Shown here: positions 22,719 through 35,111 of the stretch, one piece after another
How the letters are laid out: every line of letters begins with the position of its first letter
Position numbering within the stretch: the stretch's first letter is position 1
DNA from: Ramazzottius varieornatus
Lineage: Eukaryota > Tardigrada > Eutardigrada > Parachela > Ramazzottiidae
Length of the DNA: 64,000 bases
Reading direction: 5' to 3'
NCBI GenBank assembly: GCA_001949185.1
Contig: BDGG01000008.1
Location: 741,648-805,647, forward strand
The notes under the pieces: generated by a model
What the model saw: only the letters and a program-made list of their open reading frames with translations
Database searches by the model: none
What the model was told of the DNA's origin: nothing
Program-made: the position numbers and the translations under genes

Positions 22719-24538
22719 ATGCCTCGAACTATCACGGCGCCGTTGGACAAGAAGAAGGACCTTTATCGGATATTAAACCGTGATCAATGCCGAGACCTGC
22801 GGTGCGCAGCCCTTAGACCATGCTGTTTTGTAATCGTTACGTGAAAGCTGACAACCGCTTGCTGCTGCAGGGTACGAAGAGACAACCTAGATCCCGTCGG
22901 TGAACTGACCGAGGATGAATGGCGGACCATCAAGACCCTGGCGGACACGAGCGACATCCGGCAAAGACGCGAAGAAGAAAAGACCAAAAACGAAGAACGC
23001 CAGCAGATGGAAGACAATTATATACGCCGGAAGTCGGAGTTTGAGCGGATAGAAGCCGAACAAGACTACGACCCTATCGAAGACGAAGTTAAGCGAGAGA
23101 AAGCGGAAGTCTCCAGAGAACTCAGGTCCCAAGTCGAGCTGGAAACACTCGAAAACGACGACGTCGTGCGATACTTTAACGATGTAAGCTTCTCCATTTC
23201 GTGATCACAGTTCTGGAAAAAAAGCACGATAGAGCTTATGGTAAAAAAATAATTTACAGGAATTTGGCGATATTTCAGAGTCTTAATGGTGCTCTTGTTC
23301 GCGCAGTTCGAGACCGTCAGGTGCTCAAGAAGGAGCAAACGAAACAGCTAGCCGAACAAGAAGAGTTTCGAGTGGACAACGCTTGCCAGAAAGACTCGAA
23401 CCTGGGCTTCGCGATCGGGCAGCAGTTGGAAGACCATCGCAAGGACGAGGATGTCAGGTACGGTGCTCTGTTACGGGACCAGTTACGCTGCAAAGAGGAA
23501 GAGCGTATGATAACGAGAGATACCGAGAACGCGGAAGGACGAAGAGCTCTACAATACGCGCGACGTCTCCAACAGGAAGAAGCCGAACAAGAAGTGCGGT
23601 TGAAGAAAGAAAAGAAGGAGATTACAAAAACTTTGCTGGCCGAGAACGACAAGGCGCTGTCTTACAAGAAAGAACGACGAATGCACGAGTTGCGCATGGA
23701 TTATGCGCGGGCTCAGGTGAACAAGCAGAAGATGGCCGACGAGGATAGAAAATTAATGGAGAAGAAAATGGAGAAGAAACGGAAGGACATCCAATATGCG
23801 GAGGAACTCTCGCGACAAAAACGCTCGACGGACCTGAAAGCCGTCGAAGACGAGAAAAGAGCCCAACGCGCCATCTTCCAGTCGGATCGCGACTGGAGAC
23901 TGAAAGAGACAGCAAAAGCTATCAGACAAGTTCGAGAAACCGAAGAGCTTAAAAAGATTATCGACTATCAGAAGGAACTGAAGCTACGAAAGAACGCATT
24001 TGATCTTGAAGAAGACCGGCAGACCTTCAATCAGACTCAAAAGTATCCTTCGCTTTATCGCGTTCAAAAATTTCAAGCTGATGAAAAGCGTTTCTGAAAT
24101 TTTCAGGCAACTTGTGGCGGAAGCCACCAAAGCAGAAACGGAGAAGAAGGTCTTACTGAATCGAAGAAGAGCCGATGCCGATGAGCTCAGAAAGCAAATC
24201 GTTCAACGTGAGAAAGAGCGCTGGGGTAAGGTTCAGGCCGACTGGGAAGTTGGAAGGAAACTCCGGCAGGAGATGAAAGCACACGATATGAAAGTCCAGT
24301 CCTACATGAACCAGAAAATGAGTCAGGCAGAGTGAGTGCACTGTACACGATGTCTACATCAACATCGGATGGAATTTGATCTCGGATATTTTACAGAGCC
24401 GCCAACATACCGCATAGCTATATGGTGGACGTTCTGAGGCACATGACCGTCAACGGATATCTGCCTAAACCAGAGAGCCCCTTCCAGCACCTGCGTAACC
24501 GAGACCAAGTTACTAAACTCATACGACACTTCAGTTAA
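22719..24538 (+). CDS. CFAP45: CFAP45-like axonemal coiled-coil protein (trichohyalin/plectin homology domain)
   Basis: CFAP45 is a microtubule inner protein of motile cilia and flagella. Exons 22719-22801, 22871-23183, 23279-24042, 24107-24331 and 24397-24538 give 508 residues, almost all charged coiled coil. The order of landmarks follows the family: RDLRVRRDNLDPVGELTEDEW near the start, then a LVRAVRDRQVLKKEQTKQ block, the DRDWRLKETAKA block, and DELRKQIVQREKERWGKVQA before a short conserved tail (EAANIPHSYM). An in-frame stop directly upstream of ATG 22719 supports the start. The N-terminus is shorter than in vertebrates. MNS1 and CFAP53 share the TPH domain, but the N-terminal match favours CFAP45. 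It points to a species with motile cilia, most likely sperm flagella. Confidence 0.85.
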
Positions 24539-24597
24539 GAAACTCTACTGAAAAGCCAAGAGTTACATCACCTTTTAGGACGCCGGTTTTCAAGGGT

Positions 24598-26220
24598 TTA
24601 TACGAAACTCGACCCGACGAAAAAGGTTCTTCCTTCTTCGACGAATGACTTTGCGAACTTCTGGATCATCTTATCGACTGTCTGTCCTTCCGTAACAATG
24701 TCTCTACAACAAGAATGTTTAACACACAGTCAGGTCCATCGTCAGACTCAAGTGACTCACTCAATGTATGGAACTAGTTCATCTCTTGCCCACTGCGAAC
24801 GTTCCTTAAACAGCAGCATGAACCTGGGAAAATAACAGCAAACCTTCCTTGCACATCTGGCTAGTGTTACGGAGTACATGATACCTCGTTTCTGCGACGG
24901 TCGGTAGATCGTCCTTAGGAAAGTAGCAATAGGACGGCGTCACGTCATGATAATCGTTGTAGGCGATTCCACCCAGAAGCTTCTCGTCGAACTCAATATC
25001 GAAAGGTATGGCGCTCTGCCACCAACGCACCAGTTCATCACAATAGATCTACCAGCAGAAAGAAGACTGTTAGACAGTGCAGTGTGCGAAAACTGTACGA
25101 GTTACAGTTCAGAAATTAGTGGCTAACCTTAGCACCGGTTCGAAGAAAAGCGGAGACTATTGCGCGAGCGATGGCTTCCCGGTTCAGCTGGCAGGTATTG
25201 AAAGGACCAGCACTTTGAAGAGCGAACCGCGGCCAGAAGAAGTTCTTCATCACTTCGGCGGGTTCTAAGTCCGCCAAAGCAACTTCCGCCTCTGTTAACG
25301 GGATGTTGTCCCACGTGAGCGAGTTGTACTGCAGCCAAGTGACGATTTGCTGTATTAAGCGGACCACATACTCATGTGTTAGAATCCGCCAAAATCCTGT
25401 AAGAGAGTCCGCATTCGCCAAACCACATCGAGAAAGCCCGAGTTGGTTCGTTACCGTTGATTTCACACGCATATATAATATTCTGAAGGTAATGCAGCAA
25501 TTCCGCTTGGCTACTCTGAACGCTGCTTTGTAGTTCCCCAAAAGAGTACTACGAAGTACGAACACACGGATAATTCTGAACCGCTTTTGCCATGTTCTGA
25601 TGAAACTGACAGGTATCGTACCTTTTTCTCAGTCTCCACTGCGATCTCGTACTCGGCCCCCTGGAAGGGAGCGGATTCCATAAGATGCTTCACCCTGTTC
25701 CATCGGGGTGTTAACTGCCGTAGTTCCAGAAAGTAGTGTTGCATCCCGTCGACCTGAAACAAATTCAGCGTCAAACAAATTTCTACATGAAGAACCACTA
25801 ACAGGTCTACAATACTGCGGTTCGTGACCACTGTGTCAGCGCCACCGCAGCTTACCTGACATTCAGCTGCTTCGTTGTCCACTTCAGCGCTTTCAAAGTT
25901 CGAGCAAAGAAGCATCGTGTTCGAAGATTCCCTCAGCTTCATTTCATAAGTGTTTGTGTCGGAGCAGAGCACCGCGAAATCTTCGGAGGCTCCTCGAACG
26001 AACAACCTGAAGAATTTACACAGAACAAACTCAACGAAGCTATCATACCACATAGCACAATGGGTAGCTCGGACACTCACAATCTTGCCTACCTTACATC
26101 ACCACTCTCACTTTTATCGAACATATCCTCCGTAAGCTCCAGCACAACAAAGTTGTCCGAGCTGTAATCTTTAGCGAAACTCAGCTTGTGAAAAACTGCT
26201 GGTGGGTCGGCAGCAGCCAT
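24598..26220 (-). CDS. DSCC1: DSCC1/DCC1, sister-chromatid cohesion subunit of the CTF18-RFC clamp loader
   Basis: Dcc1 with Ctf8 and Ctf18 forms the alternative PCNA loader that promotes cohesion and replication. Eight exons: 26220-26093, 26006-25856, 25753-25622, 25515-25455, 25396-25128, 25048-24885, 24823-24761 and 24703-24598, all in phase, 357 residues. Matching blocks are NFVVLELTEDMF, RGASEDFAVLCSDTNTYEMK, ESSNTMLLC, HYFLELRQLTPRWNRVKHLM, GFWRILTHEYVVRL, DLPTVAETRFMLLFKERSQW and a C-terminal winged-helix segment (ELVPYIEDIVTEGQTVDKMI). It converges on CFAP45, with only 59 bp between the stop codons. Identity rests on the order of many blocks rather than one motif. Confidence 0.88.
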
Positions 26221-27047
26221 CTTCGTCGAAAAACGTGAGAGCAGCAGCAGCAGAGCGCGAGAAAGTCTTTGTCTCCCAATTAGGTTTCGCCTCAAATTGC
26301 AGATCTTGGCTTGTGGAATATCAGGATTCAGGAATGAATGTAGATATTTTCCAACATCAAAGCTGTAGTCGGAACTCAAGATCCCAGTATCTAATACTAT
26401 AAGCTGCGAGCTCGGTGCGAGCGATATCTGGAAGGAGGATTGAAAGAAAAAAACTGGAAATTTGAAGGTCATTAGGGCGAGATTTTGGCGGTCATACCCC
26501 AGAGCGTCTTAGGGCCAAACCCCCTCAGCGGGTGGGACGGATTCCGCTTCGACCATGACTTGATCGAGTAACAAAGTTTGATTGACGGAAACCAAACGAA
26601 CTCAATTGCCACTTGCTGCGTTAATGTAATGCATTTGCATTCCCCTTCCAGGTCTTCCTCTGAATCTTCTCCGTTTGCAGAGTTTCTTCCATCTTTTGAC
26701 AACCTGTTTTCCAGAATTCAAACTACCTCAGAAAGACCATCCCGCTGCCTCGTCAGGCGAACGGAGGCTTCTTAAGCAGACGCCCTTGCGTCGGAACGGC
26801 TAGGCACTTCCGGTTGATTAGCTGTCTTAGCTGAGACCGTTACAGTTCGTCTTGTTCTTAATTCTTGAATTCTACCATCTTCCCATTGCCTCTTCCCGTC
26901 AGTCTTCGTATGCAGACAGAACAGTGCGATCGACCTGAAGAGTAGTTCGGTGAGTAGTTCGGTACCTCTTAGCAAGTCTACGTTCTGCGCAATGGGAGAT
27001 ATTCTTTGCAGGTGCTTTCTTGGTCATTTCCGGTGCATATACGTGCC
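26221..27047. other. Intergenic region between divergent DSCC1 and mL41
   Basis: No gene was supported. It probably holds the promoters of DSCC1 (minus) and mL41 (plus). A possible 5' untranslated acceptor (tattctttgcag) ends at about 27011, upstream of the mL41 start. Confidence 0.4.
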
Positions 27048-27596
27048 ATGATGATGCACCTTCGCCCTAGCTCCATCCTGTTTAGGCATGTAGCAAAGTC
27101 TCCATGCTGTTCAGTGACGGAGTTCTCGACATCGGCCAGTGTATTCGGACTGAGAAAGTCAAGAAAAGGACCGAAGACAACGAAAGATATACCATGGCAC
27201 CAGCAGCATTACTTCTACGATAAAATGGAACATGAATATCCGGAAGGTCTGCACGGACGTGGAGTGAGGCCCATCGGTTACAGAGACCCAACGACTAGAA
27301 AGTTTCATGTCGTTCCTGAGATGATCCCTGAACTTGTCGTTCCCGACCTGACTGATTTCAAGCTCAAGCCGTATGTCTCATATAAGGTACCTGACACCGT
27401 CGAAGCGCCTATGTCTGCCCGAGATCTTTTCGATGCGGTCTATGGACGGAGGATCAAGGACGAGTTTGACGATGGTAAACTCGAAGCAGAAGTGAAGGAA
27501 GTTTTGGAGAAAGAGCAAAGGCAAGAGCTGACGAGACATTCGTACGACACGGAACCTCCTCGCATGCTCGATAGTACCAAAAGACCTGTCGTATGA
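27048..27596 (+). CDS. MRPL41: Mitochondrial large ribosomal subunit protein mL41
   Basis: A component of the mitochondrial 39S ribosomal subunit. Single coding exon, 182 residues. After a basic mitochondrial leader ([18 protein letters not shown]) comes the family core: [20 protein letters not shown], then [21 protein letters not shown] and a charged KDEFDDGKL segment. The vertebrate protein has the near-identical [23 protein letters not shown] core. The C-terminal tail is longer and charged. A putative splice acceptor just upstream suggests a non-coding first exon. Confidence 0.93.
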   Translation: [182 protein letters not shown]

Positions 27597-28078
27597 TGAG
27601 TCTTGTTTTATTAACGCTCTGCCTCTTGTTTTTTTTCTAACCTTCGACGATGTAAAGTCCACCTGTGCGTTGAAAAGCGTATCCTGTACTGTTTGGGACT
27701 TTGTTCTTGTGTACTTTCATGGAGTGATTTCTGTTTGGTCATTTCAGTCCGCTGTTCTATAAAACTAGTACAGTGTGGGAGTACAGATCGATTCGCAAAA
27801 CGGTTATCAACGGTCTTTACGGTGAAAAATGAGCTGGTAGCCAGAGCCAGGAGCTCTCTACGGCAGGCGGGAAAAAAGGTGTCAACATCGTAGATTTACG
27901 ATCGTGTTGGTACGAACGTTTCTGTAGACAAACTGGTATTGGCATTTGGCGTTTTAATCACCTCATTCTTGTTCTTAAATCACAATCGGTAATCTTCATC
28001 GTGCGAATACATTTATTTAGTTCGCCAATTGCATAAGGAACTCCGCGAGACCACACAGTAGCTGCAGCTCACCGATCG

Positions 28079-28353
28079 AAGGCGCTCGTGTCAGATCGAG
28101 GTAGATTCACCAACCTGTAGCCGAATTCATCGATAATTGCATGTATAGAGAGTCGACCAAGAGCTGGACGGACAAAAGCAGCAAGGTACACAAAGGAAAA
28201 ACTGGAAAAGTGTTCTTTAGTGCGGAGAACTGCTGAACAAGTTTACTTACTGCGTCACCACTCTCCTCGGAAACCCGCTTATTCCATCCATCCATTGATT
28301 TTTCATCTTTCTACTCACCTGGCTCTGTACGTCCGTGCTGAGTGTTCACTGCG
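28079..28353 (-). CDS. Possible terminal exons of an unrecognised minus-strand gene
   Basis: Two short exons with good splice sites, 28353-28319 (acceptor tttgcag, donor GTGAGT) and 28201-28079 (acceptor cttttccag), read in phase. They encode RSEHSARTYRAS joined to FSFVYLAAFVRPALGRLSIH and a tail ending in SAFDR, stop. An AATAAA-type polyadenylation signal lies about 65 nt after the stop (28012-28017, minus strand). No upstream coding exon could be joined and no homology is known to me, so this is tentative. Confidence 0.2.
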
Positions 28354-31300
28354 CTGCAAATGGAAATTGTGCGCAAACAGATCGAAGGCGCGTTTGCTGA
28401 ATTCGTTAAGTTAGACCCGAGTTGCTTACTTTACTTACCTCGGTCCATTAACCCACCTCACAATGGAAAGAGAGTTGTGTCAAGCAAAGCTCTGTTCCTG
28501 CATTCCCCTTCAGAGTGGCCAGGATCGATCCCTTTCATGGAAGAATTGACAGAACGAGCCAATAAACCTGAAACTTTGCTCACCGTACACTTTGCTTCGG
28601 TTTGAGCTAAATTCTCAGGCCTATTAGCTGCGTCCATCTTTGCAGTGTTAGGAAGGCTAATCAGTGTGGCACAATATGCACTTGTGTCTGCTGAAGGAGG
28701 GTCATCCCATCGACGATTACCAATGAGCTGACGCCCATCAACGGCTCGTAAATCATTTTCCACCGGATGTAAGTTCGAGCACAACTTTTTCCCTCACTCA
28801 ATCGACGTAACGCCCGACTGCACTTCACGCCTGCAACACAGAGAGGTGTTCATTTAGAAAACAAGTATCACACATGTGAGTCGCTTGAGCTTAGAGCCAA
28901 AAGACTCAAAGAGCAACAACACCGCATCAAGCCTTGAAAAATGGAAAGGAAGCCAACGGCATGTCATTCTAGCATGAATTAGCTGTCGCTCCCAGACAGC
29001 AAACTGACACCTTCACCCATAAGATTGTGTTTCCTTCCGCAATCTTCAAGCAAAAGAAACACCCATCATACCGAAGTATTCGAAAAACATTTCAATTTAA
29101 AATTCAACTTTAAGAAAACTTTTTTTTCTCGAATCGATCATTCCAGTTTGGGGAGAAAACAGTCTAAAAATACGACAAGGATGAAAGTGGGGAAAGATTA
29201 CTGATTCGAACCGGCTGCTGACGTTAGGAAATCCTTTCAAGATGGTCTCGTCCCTTCATCGCATCGCATCGTGCTCCCACTTCTTCCAATCGAGCTCATC
29301 AAACCAGGCCTGCAGGAAAAATAAATAAACAGAAAATATTCATAGCCATTTGACTATATGGCCGGTATGGATATGGGCAATTGCAAACAAGCCAGTCCAC
29401 CAAGAAGACGATCGTAATCGAAAACGCGTTGCATGATGAGTGCGTGCGGAAGAGTTCGCCGATCGCATCGGATCGACATGCGCAACCACCAGCTCAAACC
29501 GAGAGGGAAGCGAGTAAAGTGAAGCGAGAGAATGGAGCGCAAGTAGCATAAAAGCGATGCAGAGCTCTAATACTTACGTCAGCCGAAACACACTCAACCT
29601 TATTCCTTCCGTTTTCGTCCAGCCTTCCAGAGCGAGGAGCGAAAGCTCAGTCTATTATCGATCCCTCTTTTCCCTTTTCCCATTCCATCCACGAGTCCAT
29701 CCGCCCCCGCAAATACACCACCCTGATCGGCTTGTTTTGCTTCTGGGCACCCATCCACGTTCCTGTACGTGAGTTACCTTCCAGGCATACGCTCATACAG
29801 GCATACTCTCCATACAGGAAGAGTCCAATCACAAGAACGATTGACAGTACAAGAAAAAGTGTTGAAGGAGGCAGATTTCTTACCGTGCTTTTTGCCTTCC
29901 TCCCTTCTCTTCCCTCCGGCATCCTCCTTCCTTTCAAGCTATGTCCGTTCACATCATCGCGTCATTATGGGAGATGGAGCTCACAGGCCGCACAGCTCGG
30001 AGACCGATCTTGCAACACATTATGGGGCCAGATTAAATTTAACCACATCATCTTGCAATGTTTATTTCGCCAATCACTCACACACCAAACACATACGCAC
30101 ATACACACTCCCAATGCGGGTAGAGCGCCTAGTGTAACTCGATCTCTCAGGCCAATCTACCATCAATGACAAGCTAGTTTGTCTTACGCTAATATGGCCA
30201 GGCCTCAGATCTCTTTCCTCGGTAGTACAAAGACGAAAGACCTCCTCGCTCGACCACAAAGACCTCACCAGCTTAATCTTGCACGTAAGAGGCTTTCATG
30301 AGGTATAGCGCTAGCGTTCAAAAGCGTCAGCTTACCATAAGTCACTCTTTCACGGAACCAACCCGGCTTTTTTAATGAGCCCGCATTTGGAAACACGATC
30401 GATGCGCAGGTCGACCTGTGCAAACTTTACTCAGTCGTCGTCGCATTTCGTGCTAGAGAGAAAAATACAAGAGCTGTCCTGTAGCGAGAAGAACGAAAAG
30501 CTCGAGCAGCGTTACGACGGGGATCGAAAATGTTATTGACAAAACGCCGGCATACGAAGCTAAGAGCGACACGTTACCCATCGAGAAATGAACGGTCGGC
30601 TTCACTTTCCCCTTCTGCACACACATGCACGACGGCCGGAGAATCTATAACTGGTCCAACGGTAAAGTTTGCTCATAGAGAAATCATAATGGACTTTTAT
30701 TTGTTCAACTTCTCGCTGCACAGCATAGCACACCACAGCTCGGCGTAATGCGCATGCCAGCAGCCGCCACGGCATCGTCAACCCTCATCGATTTTCCAGC
30801 TAGCAATCAGACCCCGACAACGACAGCTACCATACACTTTCAAGTCTCTATACGGTGGGTACGGACAAAGGAAGCGGCCTTTGCTTTTTCCTTCAGCGAA
30901 AAGACTCAGCGCGACATTGAACCAGTTTGTCGAACACGCAATATGCTCTCGACCCAAAAGAGTTTCTCAATTCGTTCAACCACGGAAAAATTCGTCAAAC
31001 AAGCACGGCTTTCGTGGCAGCGGCGAACCGCGACGAAACCGGTTCCAGCAACAGAGCAACACCATGACCAGGTATGGAATCGAAGGCAGCCTGGTACGAC
31101 CGGCATCTACCAACTTCCATCACCTGAATTCAAAAGCTTTTCATTCCGCATTCCGGTATCGTACTACCATTATTATTGACTAACTTGGCCATTCAGCAAA
31201 CGCCCACCAGAATACTGATTTCCCACGTAACCGCGGACCGCGACACGAAAGGGCGAACCGGAAGTGGTTCTCTCCGCCATGAGAAGTTCTCCAACAAACT

Positions 31301-32280
31301 GATCACAAAAATCACTCAGTCTGGTGACGACCCTTGGGCCACCCAAACGAACATCTAACGACAACCTGAGAAGCCAATATGCGCCATTAAACCAGCAGTG
31401 AAATTCTGAGGGAAATTTTCGAGAAAAAAACTGAGCGAAGAACAAGAATTTTTCGAAAACTGGATTAAACTTTCTCTGCGAGCTTTACGAGTGAAAGCGT
31501 GCTTCGAATTAGAAGAGCCAGCGCCTTATCATTAGGGGACTATTTGGTCCACACAGCAGGGCACACACCGCAGCAGCAAAGGCCGGGAAGGCTTTGTAAG
31601 CCTCTTCAAACAAACGCCATTTTGAAAGTGCTCTACTTGCTCACGGTTTCAAGTTGAGACGTGACGTCCATCATCTATAATGGCAAGCAGCCTCTCATCG
31701 TCCCTTCTTGCCGGGTTCAAATTTTCATACTTGTCTCGTCGGTCTCCTCCACTAGAAAAACATGCAGTTCCGACAAACACGTAATACGGCACCGTGGAAG
31801 AAGGCAAGGCCAAACCTGTCTATGTCAAATAACCCACACAAAAACAAGGTAGGTACAAAAGAGAGCGCCTTTCACATCCACCTGCTGCTCCAGCGAAATA
31901 TGAACCAAGGAAACCAGCTCCATTAAAAACACTCTCAGTCTATTCATGCAGGCCAATACGGGCAAAGCTTTTCAACCGAGTCCATTTACTCTCCACTAGC
32001 ATTGTTATTCACCCGGAATATTTGCTCAGCCAGCCTTTGACGGCCTTAACTTCAAACAGGAAAGTGAACTATAGAGCGCCATGACTCAAGAGCTCACACC
32101 TTGCCCAAGTTTCAACAAGAGGGACAATTTAGCCGCGGAATGACCGGAAATTGCTTGGAATTGCCAAGTACCAACAGTAGTCTGTCGACTTCCACCTTCT
32201 CACTGCCCTATTCCCCAAACAGTCCGGTGATCAAATTCATAACGACCATACCACCCAGACAAAACAATGAGAACTGGAAG

Positions 32281-32392
32281 GCCGGCAAAGAATTTTGGGA
32301 CGATCGTCATTGCAAGTGGCGCAGTCCTCCTTGCTACTATCTGAGAACGTACGCCACTTAGAACAACGATCATCCCTATACTATTTGCCGGC
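32281..32392. mobile_element. Palindromic MITE, copy 2 (family A), intergenic
   Basis: Ends gccggcaaa...tttgccggc are perfect inverted repeats. Inside are ggacgatcgtc / gaacaacgatcatcc arms and the core caagtggcgca ... tacgccactta. About 112 bp, with no coding sequence. Confidence 0.75.
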
Positions 32393-35094
32393 TTCCCAAG
32401 TATGCTCTTCGAACGGGAATGCTATACCAAAATAGTATTGTACAATCCCAAAAGGTTTGCTCACCTGTCTGACCGGTTCCCCGATGCCTGATTGTTCCGT
32501 TCCTTCAGGCTTGCAACGACGATGTAGGGAAAACCCATGTCTCGGCATATTAGCACTGCACGTCAATCAAGACTTCCATTCTGTAAGAATTAATATGATG
32601 AGATAATCGTCACGCGAGATTACCCTTCAAATCTACAGTGTAAGAAAGACGGCGACCGGGCAGAGAAGATAATTTATGCCCAAAAGGACCGAAAGCCAGC
32701 AATAAAGCATGGCTGGAAATACCGCGCATGCACTGTTTGACTTACGTACTCCCACAGAAGGGAAAATGGCGAGTTAGGAATTAAGATGCATCAGCTTAAA
32801 TCGCACCAGTAAGCTTTCTTTGGAGAGCGGCCTTATGGTACAAGTAGTACATAATCCGGCGAAGCAGCGAGTTAAACGCCACGGCGCCACCCAGCATTCT
32901 CTACAGCAGCTTCGTCTTATAGAGTCGGTCGTACATACAGAAAGCTGCTTCGATCAAACATGCATCGCTCTACTTTACTTTGACGTAACGGTGCAAATCA
33001 TCAAAGAAAAGTCTTCCCCAGGCACTTAAACCCCTTCACAAAGAAGGTCTGTCTACAGTAGAAAGAGCAGGCGTTGCTCAGTGCCCCTACAAGAGCAAGT
33101 CTATACTGAACTGCTGACGAGGAAGATTTGCTGCACGTCTTTAGTCATTGCTCAATTCCCACGGCTAAAGCTCGCACAACATCAATTGTATGATGGTGAG
33201 CGAGCAAATAACGCCACCGACAGCATGCAATCCGATCTGCAAGACACTTCACTTACCCAATTAATCCGCCTGGATGTAGGTATACGGAATACCGGTCACA
33301 GGTGATTGAGGCTTTGTGTGGAGTCTTCCTTCCTCCAAAGAGGTTTTCGACCTGAATAAAGGAAGGAAGATCATAAACAGGAAATATGGCCGGCATTCCG
33401 TGGACCAAAACCTAATGTGTCAAGACGCAAATTAGCATGATACGATTAATTGAGCGATTTAGTTGCAGCGATTATCAATCACTTATCTCACAACTGATAA
33501 GACACCCCATTATTCCATTCATCACACATCGCAGCGTGTCTACGACTTTCATCACTTCCAAGAGCGGATACCGAATAGATTTATCACAAAATACTACTGT
33601 ACGACAAAACAAAATTAATTGTCAAAAATATTTCATATCCAAGAAAAGTTAAAAAACGCGGATCAAAGTGGATTTTCTGGAACAAAATTCATCTTCTCAG
33701 GGAGGCTGCAGACTGCATGGAGCTTCAGAAGTCGTATGTCGCACTTTATCATCATTACAAGGCGATAAATGATAAAAGCGAACAGATATTTTGACAAGTG
33801 CAAGCTCAGAGGGAAAGTAACACCATATAACTCTATCGGGCAAGTGATCACGCACATCTTGCGCTAGTTTATCTTAAACCAATTACTAGAATCAACTTCC
33901 AACTTACATCGCCAACTGCTGTACTCCATCAAGACCGCAGACTCCATATATCCACGGCTCCTTCCCCCATCGGTCTCACGGCGTAGCTTGCGTGTTCGGC
34001 ATCCCATCATTTCCATTCCCCACCAAGTACCAACACAGCCTACGATCAATCTGACGAAAAATACACAATCAAGATTTCAGCAGAAAATTCATCGTAAGTG
34101 CATCCGAACTTCAGGACAAGTTTCACTACGCAAGCAGGTCATGATAAGAAGGTAAGACTTACCAGCTGTAGGAGGCTGAGTTTTCAAGTGTCGCAAAAGA
34201 TGCATCAGCAGCCTGGTTTCTAACGGATACAGTTCAAAATGTCGTCAAACGTTCCCACCGGATTCATTGCACGGATTCCTGCTCCTGCAGCAGCATGCAT
34301 ATCCGTCGAGGGAAGGCTTCAAGAGCTTATAACAGCTGGAAAACACGGCAAGAAGAGAAGTCAAAAGCGTAGCCAACAAGTAGAATTTCCTGCAACTCGA
34401 TCATTGTTAGAACTGACTCGAGTGCCTATTCACCGGTCTACATCGAGATGCTCGTCGACATAAAAACTTGTTTCACCATTTTTTTCGTGTGCAAGTCATC
34501 GGTAACTGTCGTAGTGACTTAGCGTACGGTCACGGCAATTCATCAGGACAAGCAAGATGGCCGCGAGCAACTTGTTCATCTAACCGTTCATCACGCCGTA
34601 ACAGCATGAAAACATTGTTTAATGAAGTTTCCGCTCACCTCGTCATCGCACGTCTTTGTCTTCTCTCCCCTTCTGCATCAGCCTTCCGGTACCGTAGTGG
34701 AAATTGACGGGTCTGACAACCGGGGAAAACCTGTCTAGATTCAACGGACCGTTGGAACTAAGCTGAGAAAGCCTGGACAACACATCGCTGTCGCTGCGCC
34801 GATGTAAGAGAATCTTCCTACCGTTGAGTAGTTGCGTCTTCATCGTTCGCCCGTGTACGGTTTGCGGAAGCAGCCATATGAAAAAATTCTCGGAAGAGTC
34901 AGACATAGAATGAATCAAGGTGTCGGCGCAGCATCAGGCCTTCAGCAAAGCATCCGATCCTCCAGATTCGGCTTCCTGAAAGCAAATATCAACGAACGAG
35001 AACAAAAAGTGGTAAATTGAATCTGGATTCCTGAATTCGAAAATTTTCCGCCGATTTCATTTTGCATTTTGAAACTTCAAAACGGTTGCTTCTC

Positions 35095-35111
35095 CCCCCC
35101 CCCCCCCCCCC
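35095..35111. repeat. Poly-C homopolymer (17 C)
   Basis: An uninterrupted run of 17 C follows gcttct. Its length is probably imprecise in any short-read assembly. Confidence 0.9.

Noticed and set aside
24000-24335. Separate gene starting MILKKTGRPS
   Set aside because: It reads through the CFAP45 intron 24043-24106; the downstream part is exon 4 of CFAP45.
29647-30169. Overlapping 100-145 codon ORFs on both strands in the gene-poor region
   Set aside because: They have low-complexity content, no domains and mutual overlap. There is no evidence for coding.
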